Notes under the pieces: generated by a model
What the model was told of the DNA's origin: nothing
Databases searched by the model: none
What the model saw: the letters and a program-made list of their open reading frames with translations, nothing else
Shown here: piece after piece, positions 1-7,951 of the stretch
Layout: each line of letters starts with the position of its first letter
How positions within the stretch are numbered: position 1 is the first letter of the stretch
Translations under genes and position numbers: made by a program
From: Bacteroidetes bacterium GWF2_35_48
Lineage (GTDB): Bacteria > Bacteroidota > Bacteroidia > Bacteroidales > GWF2-35-48
Reading direction: 5' to 3'
Assembly (NCBI GenBank): GCA_001769125.1
Contig: MEOG01000064.1
Coordinates: 26,886 to 90,885, forward strand
Length of the DNA stretch: 64,000 bases

Positions 1-573
1 GGCCACATGCTTGCAACAGCCAAATTAAACATGTCTGAATTGAAAGATGTTGTTTGTTTTAATGATTCGGAAGACGAATCAATTTTGAAAAACACTCTTG
101 AACTTATTGACGATTCTTGTAAAGAAGTCCGAAGTATTTCTCATAATATTATGCCAGTTGTTTTAACTCGATTGGGCATTGCTGCTTCGGTTAATGAATT
201 AGTTTCAAAAATCAATAATGCCCATAAACTCCAAATTGATTGTCACATTGATGGTTTCGATAAACGTTTGACCGAATCGGTTGAAATTGCTGTTTACAGG
301 ATTATACAGGAAATATTAAGCAATATTATCAAACATGCGGATGCTTCATTGGTGAGTTTAGTTTTTTTGAACAAAAATAACCAGTTATCGCTTTGCATTA
401 AAGACAATGGTAAAGGTATGAATGTTATGGAAATTGAAAAAAGCAAAGGTGCAGGTTGGAAAAATATTTATTCACGTGTCACAATGCTAAATGGGTCAGT
501 TGATCTAATTTCACAAATAGGTGAAGGTACTGAGATAAGTATTCTTATCTCGCTTAATTCAAAGGTCAATTAA
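1..573 (+). CDS. Sensor histidine kinase, NarL/DegS type, C-terminal part (5' end outside window)
   Basis: The frame is open to the first base of the window (G-H before the first ATG at 7), so this is the 3' part of a larger gene. The first visible residues, GHMLATAKLNMSEL, match the end of the HisKA_3 dimerisation helix, whose phospho-accepting His lies just upstream of the window. The HATPase_c domain follows: N box around residue 100 (EILSNIIKHA), G1 box DNGKG near 138-142 and a final G-x-G region with GEGTEI. The usual GLGL of the G2 loop reads GAGW here. By family knowledge it autophosphorylates and passes phosphate to the response regulator 10 bases downstream, so the two very likely form a two-component operon. 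The signal cannot be told because the sensor domain is not in view. Confidence 0.9.
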   Translation, partial: GHMLATAKLNMSELKDVVCFNDSEDESILKNTLELIDDSCKEVRSISHNIMPVVLTRLGIAASVNELVSKINNAHKLQIDCHIDGFDKRLTESVEIAVYRIIQEILSNIIKHADASLVSLVFLNKNNQLSLCIKDNGKGMNVMEIEKSKGAGWKNIYSRVTMLNGSVDLISQIGEGTEISILISLNSKVN

Positions 574-582
574 ATTCAAAAG

Positions 583-1242
583 ATGAACGAAAAAGATAAT
601 TCACTTATAAATATTCTTGTGGTTGACGATCACCAGATATTTATTGATGGCATTAAATTGGTATTACGCAAGGCTGGCAATATCAAAGTAGTTGCTCAGG
701 CACTTTCAGGCAAACAAGCTATTGAAATTGTAAGCCAGCAGCAAATAGATTTGGTTTTAACCGACATTCAAATGCCTGAAATGTCGGGCACTGAATTAAT
801 CAAATGGATAAAAAAAGAGTTTCCCCAGATAAAAATATTAGTATTAACTTCTTATAACGAAAGAAATACTATTAGTGAAATAATTGATTCCGAAGCCGAA
901 GGTTATATTTTGAAAAATGTTGATAAACACGAATTGATTGCTGCTATTAACAAAATTTATGCTGGTGGTGTTTATTTCTGCAACGAAGCTGTATCAATAA
1001 TGTTGGATAATATGAAGCCTGAAAAAAAACAGGCAGGGCTGCAGGTAAAAGAACTTACCATAAGAGAGGTGGAAATATTACAACTAATTTGTCAGGAATA
1101 TTCAAATGTCGAAATTGCTGCTAAATTGTTTATAAGTCCGCTCACCGTCGAAACCCATCGTAAACATATTTTTCATAAAACCAATTCAAAAACAATCGTG
1201 GGACTCATCAAATTTGCAATCTTTAATAATATTGTATCCTGA
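583..1242 (+). CDS. Response regulator, NarL/FixJ family (REC + LuxR HTH)
   Basis: A complete 219-residue response regulator. The receiver domain (about 8-125) has the acidic pair D15-D16, phospho-acceptor D61 in TDIQMPEMSG, the conserved T89 and K111. A LuxR-type helix-turn-helix fills about 155-215 (LTIREVEILQLICQ then VEIAAKLFISPLTVETHRKHI). It starts 10 bases after the histidine kinase stop, so it is the cognate partner. Phosphorylation of D61 would be expected to release DNA binding. Its targets are unknown; the surface-protein genes downstream are possible but unproven. Family assignment is secure, pathway is not. Confidence 0.95.
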   Translation: MNEKDNSLINILVVDDHQIFIDGIKLVLRKAGNIKVVAQALSGKQAIEIVSQQQIDLVLTDIQMPEMSGTELIKWIKKEFPQIKILVLTSYNERNTISEIIDSEAEGYILKNVDKHELIAAINKIYAGGVYFCNEAVSIMLDNMKPEKKQAGLQVKELTIREVEILQLICQEYSNVEIAAKLFISPLTVETHRKHIFHKTNSKTIVGLIKFAIFNNIVS

Positions 1243-1537
1243 TTTTCTCCTTTTTTTTTATTCGTAATTCATAATTCGTAATTCGTAATTACCGCCTATT
1301 GCCTTCTGCCTCTTTTTGATCTTCCGATTACCGATCACCGATTACTAATTACCGTTTACCGCTTTCCAACGAACGACTATCGAATGATCACCGTATGACT
1401 ATTGAATGACAACTGAATGACCATTGAATGACTAATGACCGACAACTGTCAACTGCCTCCCTCTTCGCTCCTCATCCCCTCTGTCAGGTATAAATAAAAA
1501 CCTTGTTGGCGGGTATTTATTTTGACTTTTCCCCCTA
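1243..1537. repeat. Gene-free spacer of degenerate tandem repeats
   Basis: About 300 bases without a plausible gene. The first part (1258-1350) repeats short words such as attcgtaatt and gattaccgat. The second (about 1370-1460) repeats a unit close to gaatgaccattgaatgac. Similar words recur at 2118-2170 and again at 41.1-41.3 kb and 56.9 kb, so this is a genome-wide style of low-complexity spacer. No hairpin-terminator structure is convincing here. Confidence 0.6.
1485..1524 (+). repeat. Duplicated leader segment, copy 1
   Basis: This 40-base segment begins caggtataaataaaaacc and ends tatttattttg. It is closely matched by 2211-2250, which precedes the next gene. Each copy can fold into an imperfect stem around an ttg-containing loop (aaataaaaacc pairs with ggtatttattt with one mismatch). 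The shared leader suggests that the pseudo-regulator and the secreted protein behind it inherited the same upstream region by duplication. Confidence 0.5.
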
Positions 1538-1545
1538 TATCTTTG
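1538..1545 (+). promoter_or_regulatory. Candidate Bacteroidota -7 box TATCTTTG
   Basis: TATCTTTG matches the consensus TAnnTTTG. A TTTG at 1521-1524 lies upstream but closer than the usual 19-21-base spacing, so the -33 element is uncertain. It would drive the receiver-only pseudo-regulator at 1664. Confidence 0.4.
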
Positions 1546-1663
1546 TTTAAAAAAAAGAGTATCTAATGTATAAACCAAAAACTATCGGCTGTGGCTGTTG
1601 TCAACTAGCTTATACCTATCCATTACTTTTTGCTGGTTACCACCTAATGTCAATAGAATAACA

Positions 1664-2071
1664 ATGAATAACAATACCCTCATAAAAATAATAATCGTTA
1701 ACAATCACCCTCTTTTTAGAGAGGGACTGAAATTAGTTTTCCGCAAAGCAAATCATATCAGACTTGTTGCACAGACTGATACAATTGAACAAGCTTTGAT
1801 GTTTTTAAAGCAGCAGGCGGTTGATTTGATTATTACGGATTTGAATGCTTCTCAGGTCTCCACAAACGATATTATTGTAACAATCAAACAGGAATTTCCG
1901 CATATTAAAATATTAGTGCAAACATCATACAGTGACAGCGAAATATTAAACCGTATTATTAATTCCAAAGCCGATGGTTATATTTTTAAAAATGCAGGGA
2001 AACACGAACTACTTGCCGCCATTGATAAAATCACTGCTGGCGGTACTTATTATTGCGATGCATTATCTTGA
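1664..2071 (+). pseudogene. Degenerate receiver-only response regulator (HTH lost)
   Basis: A 135-residue paralogue of the regulator at 583-1242 that stops right after the receiver domain. The upstream ATG at 1598 is less likely, because homology begins at the ATG at 1664. It aligns along its whole length with residues 7-135 of the intact regulator. The acidic pair that binds Mg is changed to N13-N14 (IIVNNHPLF against ILVVDDHQIF). D59 remains, but the DxxMPxMSG loop reads DLNASQVST. T88 and K109 are kept. It should therefore not be phosphorylated normally. A broken LuxR HTH at 4308-4507 could be the lost output domain, separated by later insertions. It could instead be a real atypical receiver, so pseudogene status is an inference. 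Confidence 0.65.
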
Positions 2072-2210
2072 AAGCCTTACTGCAAACATCATACTATCGG
2101 CAATTGAGTACTGACCGATTATTGGTTACCTATCTCCATGGAATGACAACTGTTTGACTATTGAATGACTACCTTCCCTATCCTAAATCGCACCTCTGCA
2201 TACCTGCTGG

Positions 2211-2250
2211 CAGGTATATAAAAAAACCTTGATTCAGGGTATTTCCTTTG
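2211..2250 (+). repeat. Duplicated leader segment, copy 2
   Basis: Counterpart of 1485-1524: the same order of words (caggtata, aaaaacctt, gggtattt, ttttg/ctttg) upstream of the T9SS protein that starts at about 2300. The spacer 2072-2210 before it contains only degenerate gaatgacaactg-like repeats. Confidence 0.5.
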
Positions 2251-2299
2251 CCATTACATCACTGTAATTTTGTTTATACATTTAATATATAATATTCCG

Positions 2300-3856
2300 A
2301 TGTCAGTCTTTTATGTTGTATTAAAAAATATAGTAGTTTTAATTTTTCTGCTCTTATTTATTTTTCATCCTGTATCAGCTGTCCCTTCATTTGTCAATTC
2401 CGGTGCAGGCTGTAAAATTTCCAGTTCTGCATACTTTATAATAAAAGAGAATTGTAAAAATTCAAATTCCGGAACATTTACCAATAATGGAAATATTAAA
2501 ATTACTGGCAATATTGATAATTCTGCAACATGGTCATCGGGTAATAATTCTAATATTAAATTTAACGGTACGGTATCTCAGCAAATTTCTACCACCTCTA
2601 CATTAATATTTTATAATACGGAAATAGATAACGGTGCCGGTGTTTCGTTGACTTCCGGCGATATTCAGGTTAACGGGGTTTTAACTTTTACAAACGGTGG
2701 CATAACCACAAGTTCCAATAAAGTAATTATTGAAAATAATAATACATTCGCAATTATCGGTCATGATGTCACAAAGTACATTAATGGTATTTTAAAACGA
2801 AAAGTAGCTGCTACAGGTTCTTATGATTTTCCTATTGGCACATTTTCTTATTATGAATTGGCTAATGTAAATTTGGTAAGTGGCTCTACGGTTACATATC
2901 TCACCGCAACTTTTACAACCGATAATACAGGTACAGATATTAGCGGGCTTGGCATAACAGTTTTTGGTACACCTGTAACCGATAGGCTCAATTATGGTTG
3001 GTGGTCTATAACCCCTGCTTCAGGAACAGCTACCAATTACGATGTGACTCTAACTTCACGGGGGCAGACTAATGGTGGAGCATCGGCAACTCAACACTGC
3101 ATATTAAAAGGTACAGGTAGCTCTGAGTCTTGGCAATCTTTGGGAACTCACGATAATAGTACACAATCAGGAACTGGTAGCAATCCTGTTATAGCCAAAA
3201 GAACCGCCCTCAGCGGCTTCTCCGATTTTTGTATAGCCCGCTCCACTTCAGCTCCTTTACCTATTGAACTGCTAAGTTTTACTGCTTCATGTAATTCCCC
3301 AATTACCCAATCCTTAAATTCCCCTTCCGTACAATCTATTTTACTGGAATGGTCAACCGCCTCTGAAACCAACAATAATTATTTTTCTATTGAGAGAAGT
3401 ACTGATGCTCAAAATTGGGAAACAATTGCGGATGTTGACGGAGCAGGTAACAGCAACCAGTCTTTATATTATTTCTATACGGATTATGATATTTCAAATG
3501 AAGGTCTACATTATTATTGTCTTATAAATATTGATTACGACGGAACCAAAAAATATAACAATATTATTGTCGCCAATTGTAAAAACAACGATTTTGGGGT
3601 TATTTCCATTTATCCTAATCCTGTTACTAATGGTCAGTTATATTATCAGATTTGTTCTTCAGAAAATACTGATGTGGAAAGTTCTATTACCGATGTTTTA
3701 GGCAGGATTCTTTTTCAAAATAAATTCTCAATCGATAAAGGTATAAATCAATTAACCATTGACCTTTCGCATTTAAGCAATTCTTTATATTTTTTTAAAG
3801 TCGCAACAACAAACGGGCTTTATAAAGATTGTAAACAAATTATAATTGATAAATAA
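2300..3856 (+). CDS. T9SS type A secreted protein, function unknown
   Basis: The start at 2300 gives a clean Sec signal peptide (hydrophobic stretch VVLIFLLLFIF, cut after PVSA); an in-frame ATG at 2270 would add ten residues. The body (about 25-300) is rich in Asn, Thr, Gly and Ser with repeated TNNGNIKITGN-like strands, suggesting a beta-solenoid or beta-sandwich. Then follows the common Bacteroidota segment PLPIELLSFTA...LEWSTASETNNNYFSIERS, and a T9SS type A sorting domain at the end (SIYPNPVTNGQLYY, then GINQLTIDLSHLSNSLYFFKV). By family knowledge it is exported by Sec, crosses the outer membrane by T9SS and has its tail removed. No enzymatic motif is visible. Confidence 0.85.
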   Translation: MSVFYVVLKNIVVLIFLLLFIFHPVSAVPSFVNSGAGCKISSSAYFIIKENCKNSNSGTFTNNGNIKITGNIDNSATWSSGNNSNIKFNGTVSQQISTTSTLIFYNTEIDNGAGVSLTSGDIQVNGVLTFTNGGITTSSNKVIIENNNTFAIIGHDVTKYINGILKRKVAATGSYDFPIGTFSYYELANVNLVSGSTVTYLTATFTTDNTGTDISGLGITVFGTPVTDRLNYGWWSITPASGTATNYDVTLTSRGQTNGGASATQHCILKGTGSSESWQSLGTHDNSTQSGTGSNPVIAKRTALSGFSDFCIARSTSAPLPIELLSFTASCNSPITQSLNSPSVQSILLEWSTASETNNNYFSIERSTDAQNWETIADVDGAGNSNQSLYYFYTDYDISNEGLHYYCLINIDYDGTKKYNNIIVANCKNNDFGVISIYPNPVTNGQLYYQICSSENTDVESSITDVLGRILFQNKFSIDKGINQLTIDLSHLSNSLYFFKVATTNGLYKDCKQIIIDK

Positions 3857-3891
3857 AATCCGGTATTTGAGTTTGTCAAAATCACCGGATT
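3857..3891 (+). terminator. Terminator-like hairpin after T9SS gene
   Basis: AATCCGGT at 3857-3864 pairs with ACCGGATT at 3884-3891, starting right at the stop codon of the preceding gene. There is no strong T run, so it may be an RNA-stabilising hairpin instead. Confidence 0.4.
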
Positions 3892-4020
3892 CAATCTAAA
3901 TAAAAATTGAATGTGCTTTGAATATAAAATTCTTTTATTTAAAACAAAAAATAAGTCTTGGGTTTGCTTCTTATCCCTGTAGCAGTATCTGGCTTGTTTT
4001 AAAATTAAAATTTTTAACAG

Positions 4021-4302
4021 ATGAAAAATGAAGTTTCAGACGAGGTAAGTGTTGAGGTAAGCATAAATGACCAGCAAGTCAACAATTTGGATATTTCTTT
4101 AAATATCATAGAATCAGATATGGTTTCTTTAACAATCACTGATGCTTTGTATGGTACCACAATGATTACAAGATTATTTTTCATGGGAAAAGGGATAAAC
4201 AGGATTATTATTGACATGTCTAGTTTAGATTCCCCTGAATATTTTCTTCTCCTTACCTCTGGCAATGGGGACATTCTTTATAATAGACAATTTGTAAATT
4301 AA
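4021..4302 (+). pseudogene. Detached T9SS sorting-domain fragment
   Basis: The 93-residue frame has no signal peptide. Its second half (VSLTITDALYGTTM, then GKGINRIIIDMSSLDSPEYF) follows the pattern of a T9SS type A tail, compare GINQLTIDLSHLSNSLYFFKV in the gene upstream. The essential YPNP-type entry strand is missing. It reads as the last part of a secreted-protein gene whose front has been lost. An independent small protein cannot be excluded, because the frame is intact and starts with ATG. Confidence 0.5.
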
Positions 4303-4307
4303 TATTA

Positions 4308-4507
4308 ATGAAGCGGCAAATGTACATTACTAAAAGAGAATCCGAGGTATTGAGCTATTTAGGTGAAGGTAAAACTGGTGAAATCGCAAAAAAATGAACA
4401 TCACAAAACGAACAGTTGAAACATATAAACTGAATATGTATAAAAAAACTAATACTCATAATGCTGTTAGCTTGGTTCTATCCGCACTGAAAAAATATAT
4501 TCAATAG
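4308..4507 (+). pseudogene. LuxR-type HTH domain broken by a frameshift in a poly-A run
   Basis: From ATG 4308 the frame reads ITKRESEVLSYLGEGKTGEIAKK and then TGA at 4395-4397. Stepping one base back into the next frame at 4394 continues MNITKRTVETYKLNMYKK to a TAG at 4505-4507. Joined, the two pieces form a full LuxR HTH domain (scaffold helix, recognition helix TVETYKLNMY, last helix NAVSLVLSALKKY). The break lies in seven A residues at 4388-4394; an eighth A would restore the frame. It is either a real indel, a sequencing error or a slippage site. It may be the lost output domain of the receiver at 1664-2071. Confidence 0.7.
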
Positions 4508-4562
4508 GATAAAGAACATTATGATAAAGAACAATTGTACAAACGAATAAAGAATATATAAA

Positions 4563-4718
4563 ATGAAAAAGAAAGAACTTATATTATTACTGATTTTTGT
4601 TGCAATTGCTTTTTTGACTATTGTATTCAATGAATTTTTTTTTAAACATCAAGCAATTGTACAGAAACAGAAAATGCATTATACAACAAACGCTGATTAC
4701 CTTAAATGGAAACCATGA
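4563..4718 (+). CDS. Small single-span membrane protein, unknown
   Basis: ATG at 4563 gives 51 residues: a basic start MKKKE, one hydrophobic helix (LILLLIFVAIAFLTIVF) and a short basic-polar tail ending DYLKWKP. It stops 8 bases before the next small gene, so both are probably read together. Nothing identifies its role; signal-anchored microprotein is the most that can be said. It might be a remnant. Confidence 0.4.
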   Translation: MKKKELILLLIFVAIAFLTIVFNEFFFKHQAIVQKQKMHYTTNADYLKWKP

Positions 4719-4726
4719 AATAATTT

Positions 4727-4939
4727 ATGAAAACTAAACAACAGGAAAATAAATTTTTCGACGAATACATTTTGTGTCCGAAATGCCATTCATCAGAAAA
4801 AACAAAAGTATTGCATACAGGTAATATATGGATTTTTTTTCATAAATGTTTACAATGCGGGAATGTTATTTCACAAGGGAATGTAAAGCGTTTGTCGGTA
4901 AATAAATTACCTGTTAAGGAATTTCAATCAATGTTATAA
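4727..4939 (+). CDS. Small zinc-ribbon protein, unknown
   Basis: Seventy residues with two Cys pairs spaced as a zinc ribbon: CPKCH near residue 17-21 and CLQCG near 44-48. The tail is basic and hydrophobic (VKRLSVNKLPVKEFQSML). It directly follows the 51-residue membrane protein. Such ribbons usually bind zinc and contact nucleic acid or protein; no specific function can be assigned. Confidence 0.55.
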   Translation: MKTKQQENKFFDEYILCPKCHSSEKTKVLHTGNIWIFFHKCLQCGNVISQGNVKRLSVNKLPVKEFQSML

Positions 4940-4998
4940 GTATAGCAAACACGCATCAATAAATTTTGAGAATATCAATTATGTAAAGATTTAAAAAT

Positions 4999-6309
4999 AT
5001 GAAAAATATGAAATCAAATTGTTTTGTTCTGTTTATAATTTTAACTTTATACTTACTTAAAGTTTCAACCTGCCTCGCTCAGGGTGTTGCCATCAACCCC
5101 ACGGGTGCTGACCCCGATCCTTCTGCAATGCTCGATGTAAAAAGCACTACAAGCGGAATGCTCATTCCCCGAATGACCACTGCACAACGCAACAACATCG
5201 CCACCGCATGTTCCTGTACACCCGCAGAAGGTTTGTTGATTTTTAATACATCTTCACAATGTTTTGAGGCCTATTATGCATCTGGTTCCACTTGGGTCAG
5301 TGTTGCATGTATAGGTTGCCAGTTGCCCGGTTCATTTTCGGCAAGTGCAGCCTCCAGCATACAGCAGACAAGCTTCAGTGCCAATTGGACGGCTTCGACG
5401 GGTGCCACATCCTACTACCTTGATGTATCAACAAATAGCAGCTTTTCATCATTTGTGTCAGGTTATGAAAACCTGAATGTTGGAAATGTTACCACCTACA
5501 ATGTTGCATCCAACTTGACTTGTAACACGGCGTATTACTATCGCATACGGGCCACAAACACCTGTGGTACAAGTTCCAATACAGGGACTATTAATCTCAC
5601 TACATCCTCTTGCTTTACCTGCGGGAATCCTTTCACAGATACCCGCGATGGTCAAAGTTATAATACCGTTCTGATAGGTTCACAGTGCTGGATGGCTCAA
5701 AATCTCAATTATGGGACTTATGTTGCAATACACGGGGGGGCACAGGTAGCAGGTGAAAAATACTGTCAGAATCTTAGCGGGGTGAATGATGCCTCTTGCC
5801 CAATGGGAGCTTTATATGAATGGGCTACCATGATGAATGGATCTGCCAGTTGCGATGGTACGGGTGTTCCACCCAACGATAAATGTTCAACTCCCGTACA
5901 GGGTTTATGCCCTGCTGGTTGGCATATTCCGTCACATTATGAATGGACAACATTGGAAAAAAATGCAGGTTCCAACCCGGGAGCATTCCCTTATGATGAA
6001 ACAACCAGTGGCTGGTTAGGTACAAACGAAGGTGGAAATATTAAAGTAACACCCGTTTGCGGAACGCTTCCATGTTGGAATAGCCCAAACACAGGGGGTG
6101 CAAATACAATAGGTTTCTCTGCTCTGCCGAATGGGCAATCGTGGACAGGGGCATTTGCAGATGCGGGTAACTGGGGTCGGTTTTGGACATCTTTTGAATT
6201 TGATGCAACGAATGCCTGGTCTCGGATGACAGGGAATACCATTACTGTTATATATAGGACAGGTGACAATAAATTGTATGGTGCCTCAGTAAGGTGCGTA
6301 AAGGATTGA
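4999..6309 (+). CDS. FISUMP-domain secreted protein, paralogue 1
   Basis: A 436-residue exported protein. The signal peptide ends in TCLAQ (cut before GVAINP). Next comes the Bacteroidota fibre-like motif AMLDVKSTTSGMLIPRMT (about 42-60), then a fibronectin-III-like domain (about 112-202, with SFSANWTASTGATSYYLDV and YYYRIRATNTCG), then a FISUMP domain (about 207-436: TDTRDGQSYNTVLIGSQCWMAQNLNYG, ALYEWATMMNG, CPAGWHIPSHYEWTTLE, VRCVKD). FISUMP is named after the major paralogous family of Fibrobacter succinogenes; its function is unknown and surface display is assumed. No T9SS tail is present. It is the first of four tandem paralogues. Confidence 0.9.
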   Translation: MKNMKSNCFVLFIILTLYLLKVSTCLAQGVAINPTGADPDPSAMLDVKSTTSGMLIPRMTTAQRNNIATACSCTPAEGLLIFNTSSQCFEAYYASGSTWVSVACIGCQLPGSFSASAASSIQQTSFSANWTASTGATSYYLDVSTNSSFSSFVSGYENLNVGNVTTYNVASNLTCNTAYYYRIRATNTCGTSSNTGTINLTTSSCFTCGNPFTDTRDGQSYNTVLIGSQCWMAQNLNYGTYVAIHGGAQVAGEKYCQNLSGVNDASCPMGALYEWATMMNGSASCDGTGVPPNDKCSTPVQGLCPAGWHIPSHYEWTTLEKNAGSNPGAFPYDETTSGWLGTNEGGNIKVTPVCGTLPCWNSPNTGGANTIGFSALPNGQSWTGAFADAGNWGRFWTSFEFDATNAWSRMTGNTITVIYRTGDNKLYGASVRCVKD

Positions 6310-6418
6310 AAAAATACGAAAATAGTTGATCTTATCTGCTATACGAATACATTGATCTGTTTTGCATAATGAAATTTTTTAGCATCTGATAAAATAAATT
6401 CAAGAGAAATTAATAACA

Positions 6419-7888
6419 ATGAAAATAAATTTAATTCGGTATTGTAAGTATATCCTGAGTGAAAAGGTCTCATTCCTGTATATCACTTATACAATCGTGA
6501 AAATGATAAAAAGATTATTGCTGTACATTGATTCTTTTATATTATTAAAACGATGTTCCGTTTATTCAATATTGATTTTTCGGTTTTATTTATTACTGGT
6601 TTCTTTTTCCTTTTATTTGCTGTCTTTATTGCCTAATAGCTGTATGGCACAGGGTGTAGGTATTAATATCAATGGTAATCCTGCCGACAGTTCGGCAGGG
6701 CTTGATGTGAACTTTACCAACAAAGGCTTACTCGTTCCCCGTATGTCCACATCTGAACGAAATGCTATCAACAATCCAGTCAACAGCTTATTGATATTCA
6801 ATACTACTACTCAATGCTTCGAGGCTTACTACACTTCTGGCTCTGATGCTATCTGGGCAACTGTTGCTTGTATTGGTTGTTTATTACCCGGCTATTTTTC
6901 TGCTTTTGCTGCCAATAATATTGCAGCAACAGGCTTTTCAGCTAACTGGTCTATTGCAGCAGGCGCCACTGGTTATTTTATTGATGTTTCAACCGATAGT
7001 ATTTTTTCTGGTTTTGTTGCAGGTTACAATAACCTCGATGTTGGCAATATAAATACTTTTAATGTATCAAACAGCATAACCTGCGACACCACTTATTACT
7101 ACCGTGTTCGGGCGTATAACCCCTGCGGTACATCAGCAAATTCAACTACTATTTCCGTTACTACGGTATGTACCTTTTTATGTGGCAGCCCGTTCACCGA
7201 TTCACGCGACGGTCAGGTTTATAACACTGTGCAGATTGGTTCACAATGCTGGTTGGCGCAGAATCTTAATTATGGTACATATAGTCCGGTACACAGTGGG
7301 TCACAGCTTCCCGATCAAAAATATTGTACCAATCTTAGCGGGTTAAATGATGCTTCCTGCCCGATGGGTGGTTTATATGAGTGGGATAATATGATGAGCG
7401 GGGCTGCAGGTTGTAATGGGTTTGGTGCAATACAACCAGGCTGTGCCTCGCCGGTACAGGGCATTTGTCCTGTGGGTTGGCATGTCCCGTCGCATTTTGA
7501 GTGGACTTTATTAGAGAAAAATGTAGGCATTAATCCCAGTGCTTTTACTTATAATGCGAGTCTGTTAGGTGGTGGTGCTTGTCTTGGTACAGATGAAGGC
7601 GGTAATCTGAAAGTAATATCTGTTTGCGGTACGCTACCCTGTTGGAACAGTCCTAACATCGGCGCAACCAATACCAGTGGGTTCAGTGCACTTCCAGGTG
7701 GTAGGGGTAATGCGGGAGCGTTCTTTGCTGTTGGAGAATACGGTTACTGGTGGTCAGCTACGGATATTAATGAATGGTTTTGCCCATCTTGTGCCTGGTT
7801 GCGACAACTGGAATCTGGTGATGACAAGGTATGCCGGGGCGGTGACTTAAAAATCAGAAGTTATAGCGTTCGTTGCGTTAAAGATTGA
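6419..7888 (+). CDS. FISUMP-domain secreted protein, paralogue 2
   Basis: Same architecture as paralogue 1: signal region, motif AGLDVNFTNKGLLVPRMSTSERN, Fn3-like domain (about 160-250) and FISUMP domain (about 253-489). The N terminus is long if translation starts at 6419; an ATG at 6503 (MIKRLLLYID) would also leave a hydrophobic export segment ending NSCMAQ. The FISUMP part keeps GSQCWLAQNLNYGTY, GGLYEWDNMM, CPVGWHVPSHFEW and VRCVKD. The even spread of Cys suggests disulphides. The role is unknown, probably cell-surface. The gap to paralogue 1 is about 110 bases. Confidence 0.88.
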   Translation: MKINLIRYCKYILSEKVSFLYITYTIVKMIKRLLLYIDSFILLKRCSVYSILIFRFYLLLVSFSFYLLSLLPNSCMAQGVGININGNPADSSAGLDVNFTNKGLLVPRMSTSERNAINNPVNSLLIFNTTTQCFEAYYTSGSDAIWATVACIGCLLPGYFSAFAANNIAATGFSANWSIAAGATGYFIDVSTDSIFSGFVAGYNNLDVGNINTFNVSNSITCDTTYYYRVRAYNPCGTSANSTTISVTTVCTFLCGSPFTDSRDGQVYNTVQIGSQCWLAQNLNYGTYSPVHSGSQLPDQKYCTNLSGLNDASCPMGGLYEWDNMMSGAAGCNGFGAIQPGCASPVQGICPVGWHVPSHFEWTLLEKNVGINPSAFTYNASLLGGGACLGTDEGGNLKVISVCGTLPCWNSPNIGATNTSGFSALPGGRGNAGAFFAVGEYGYWWSATDINEWFCPSCAWLRQLESGDDKVCRGGDLKIRSYSVRCVKD

Positions 7889-7951
7889 AATAATTGTAAC
7901 CTTTTTCTATGATGTTTTTATACTAATAATTCTAAATAGTTATCAAAATAA

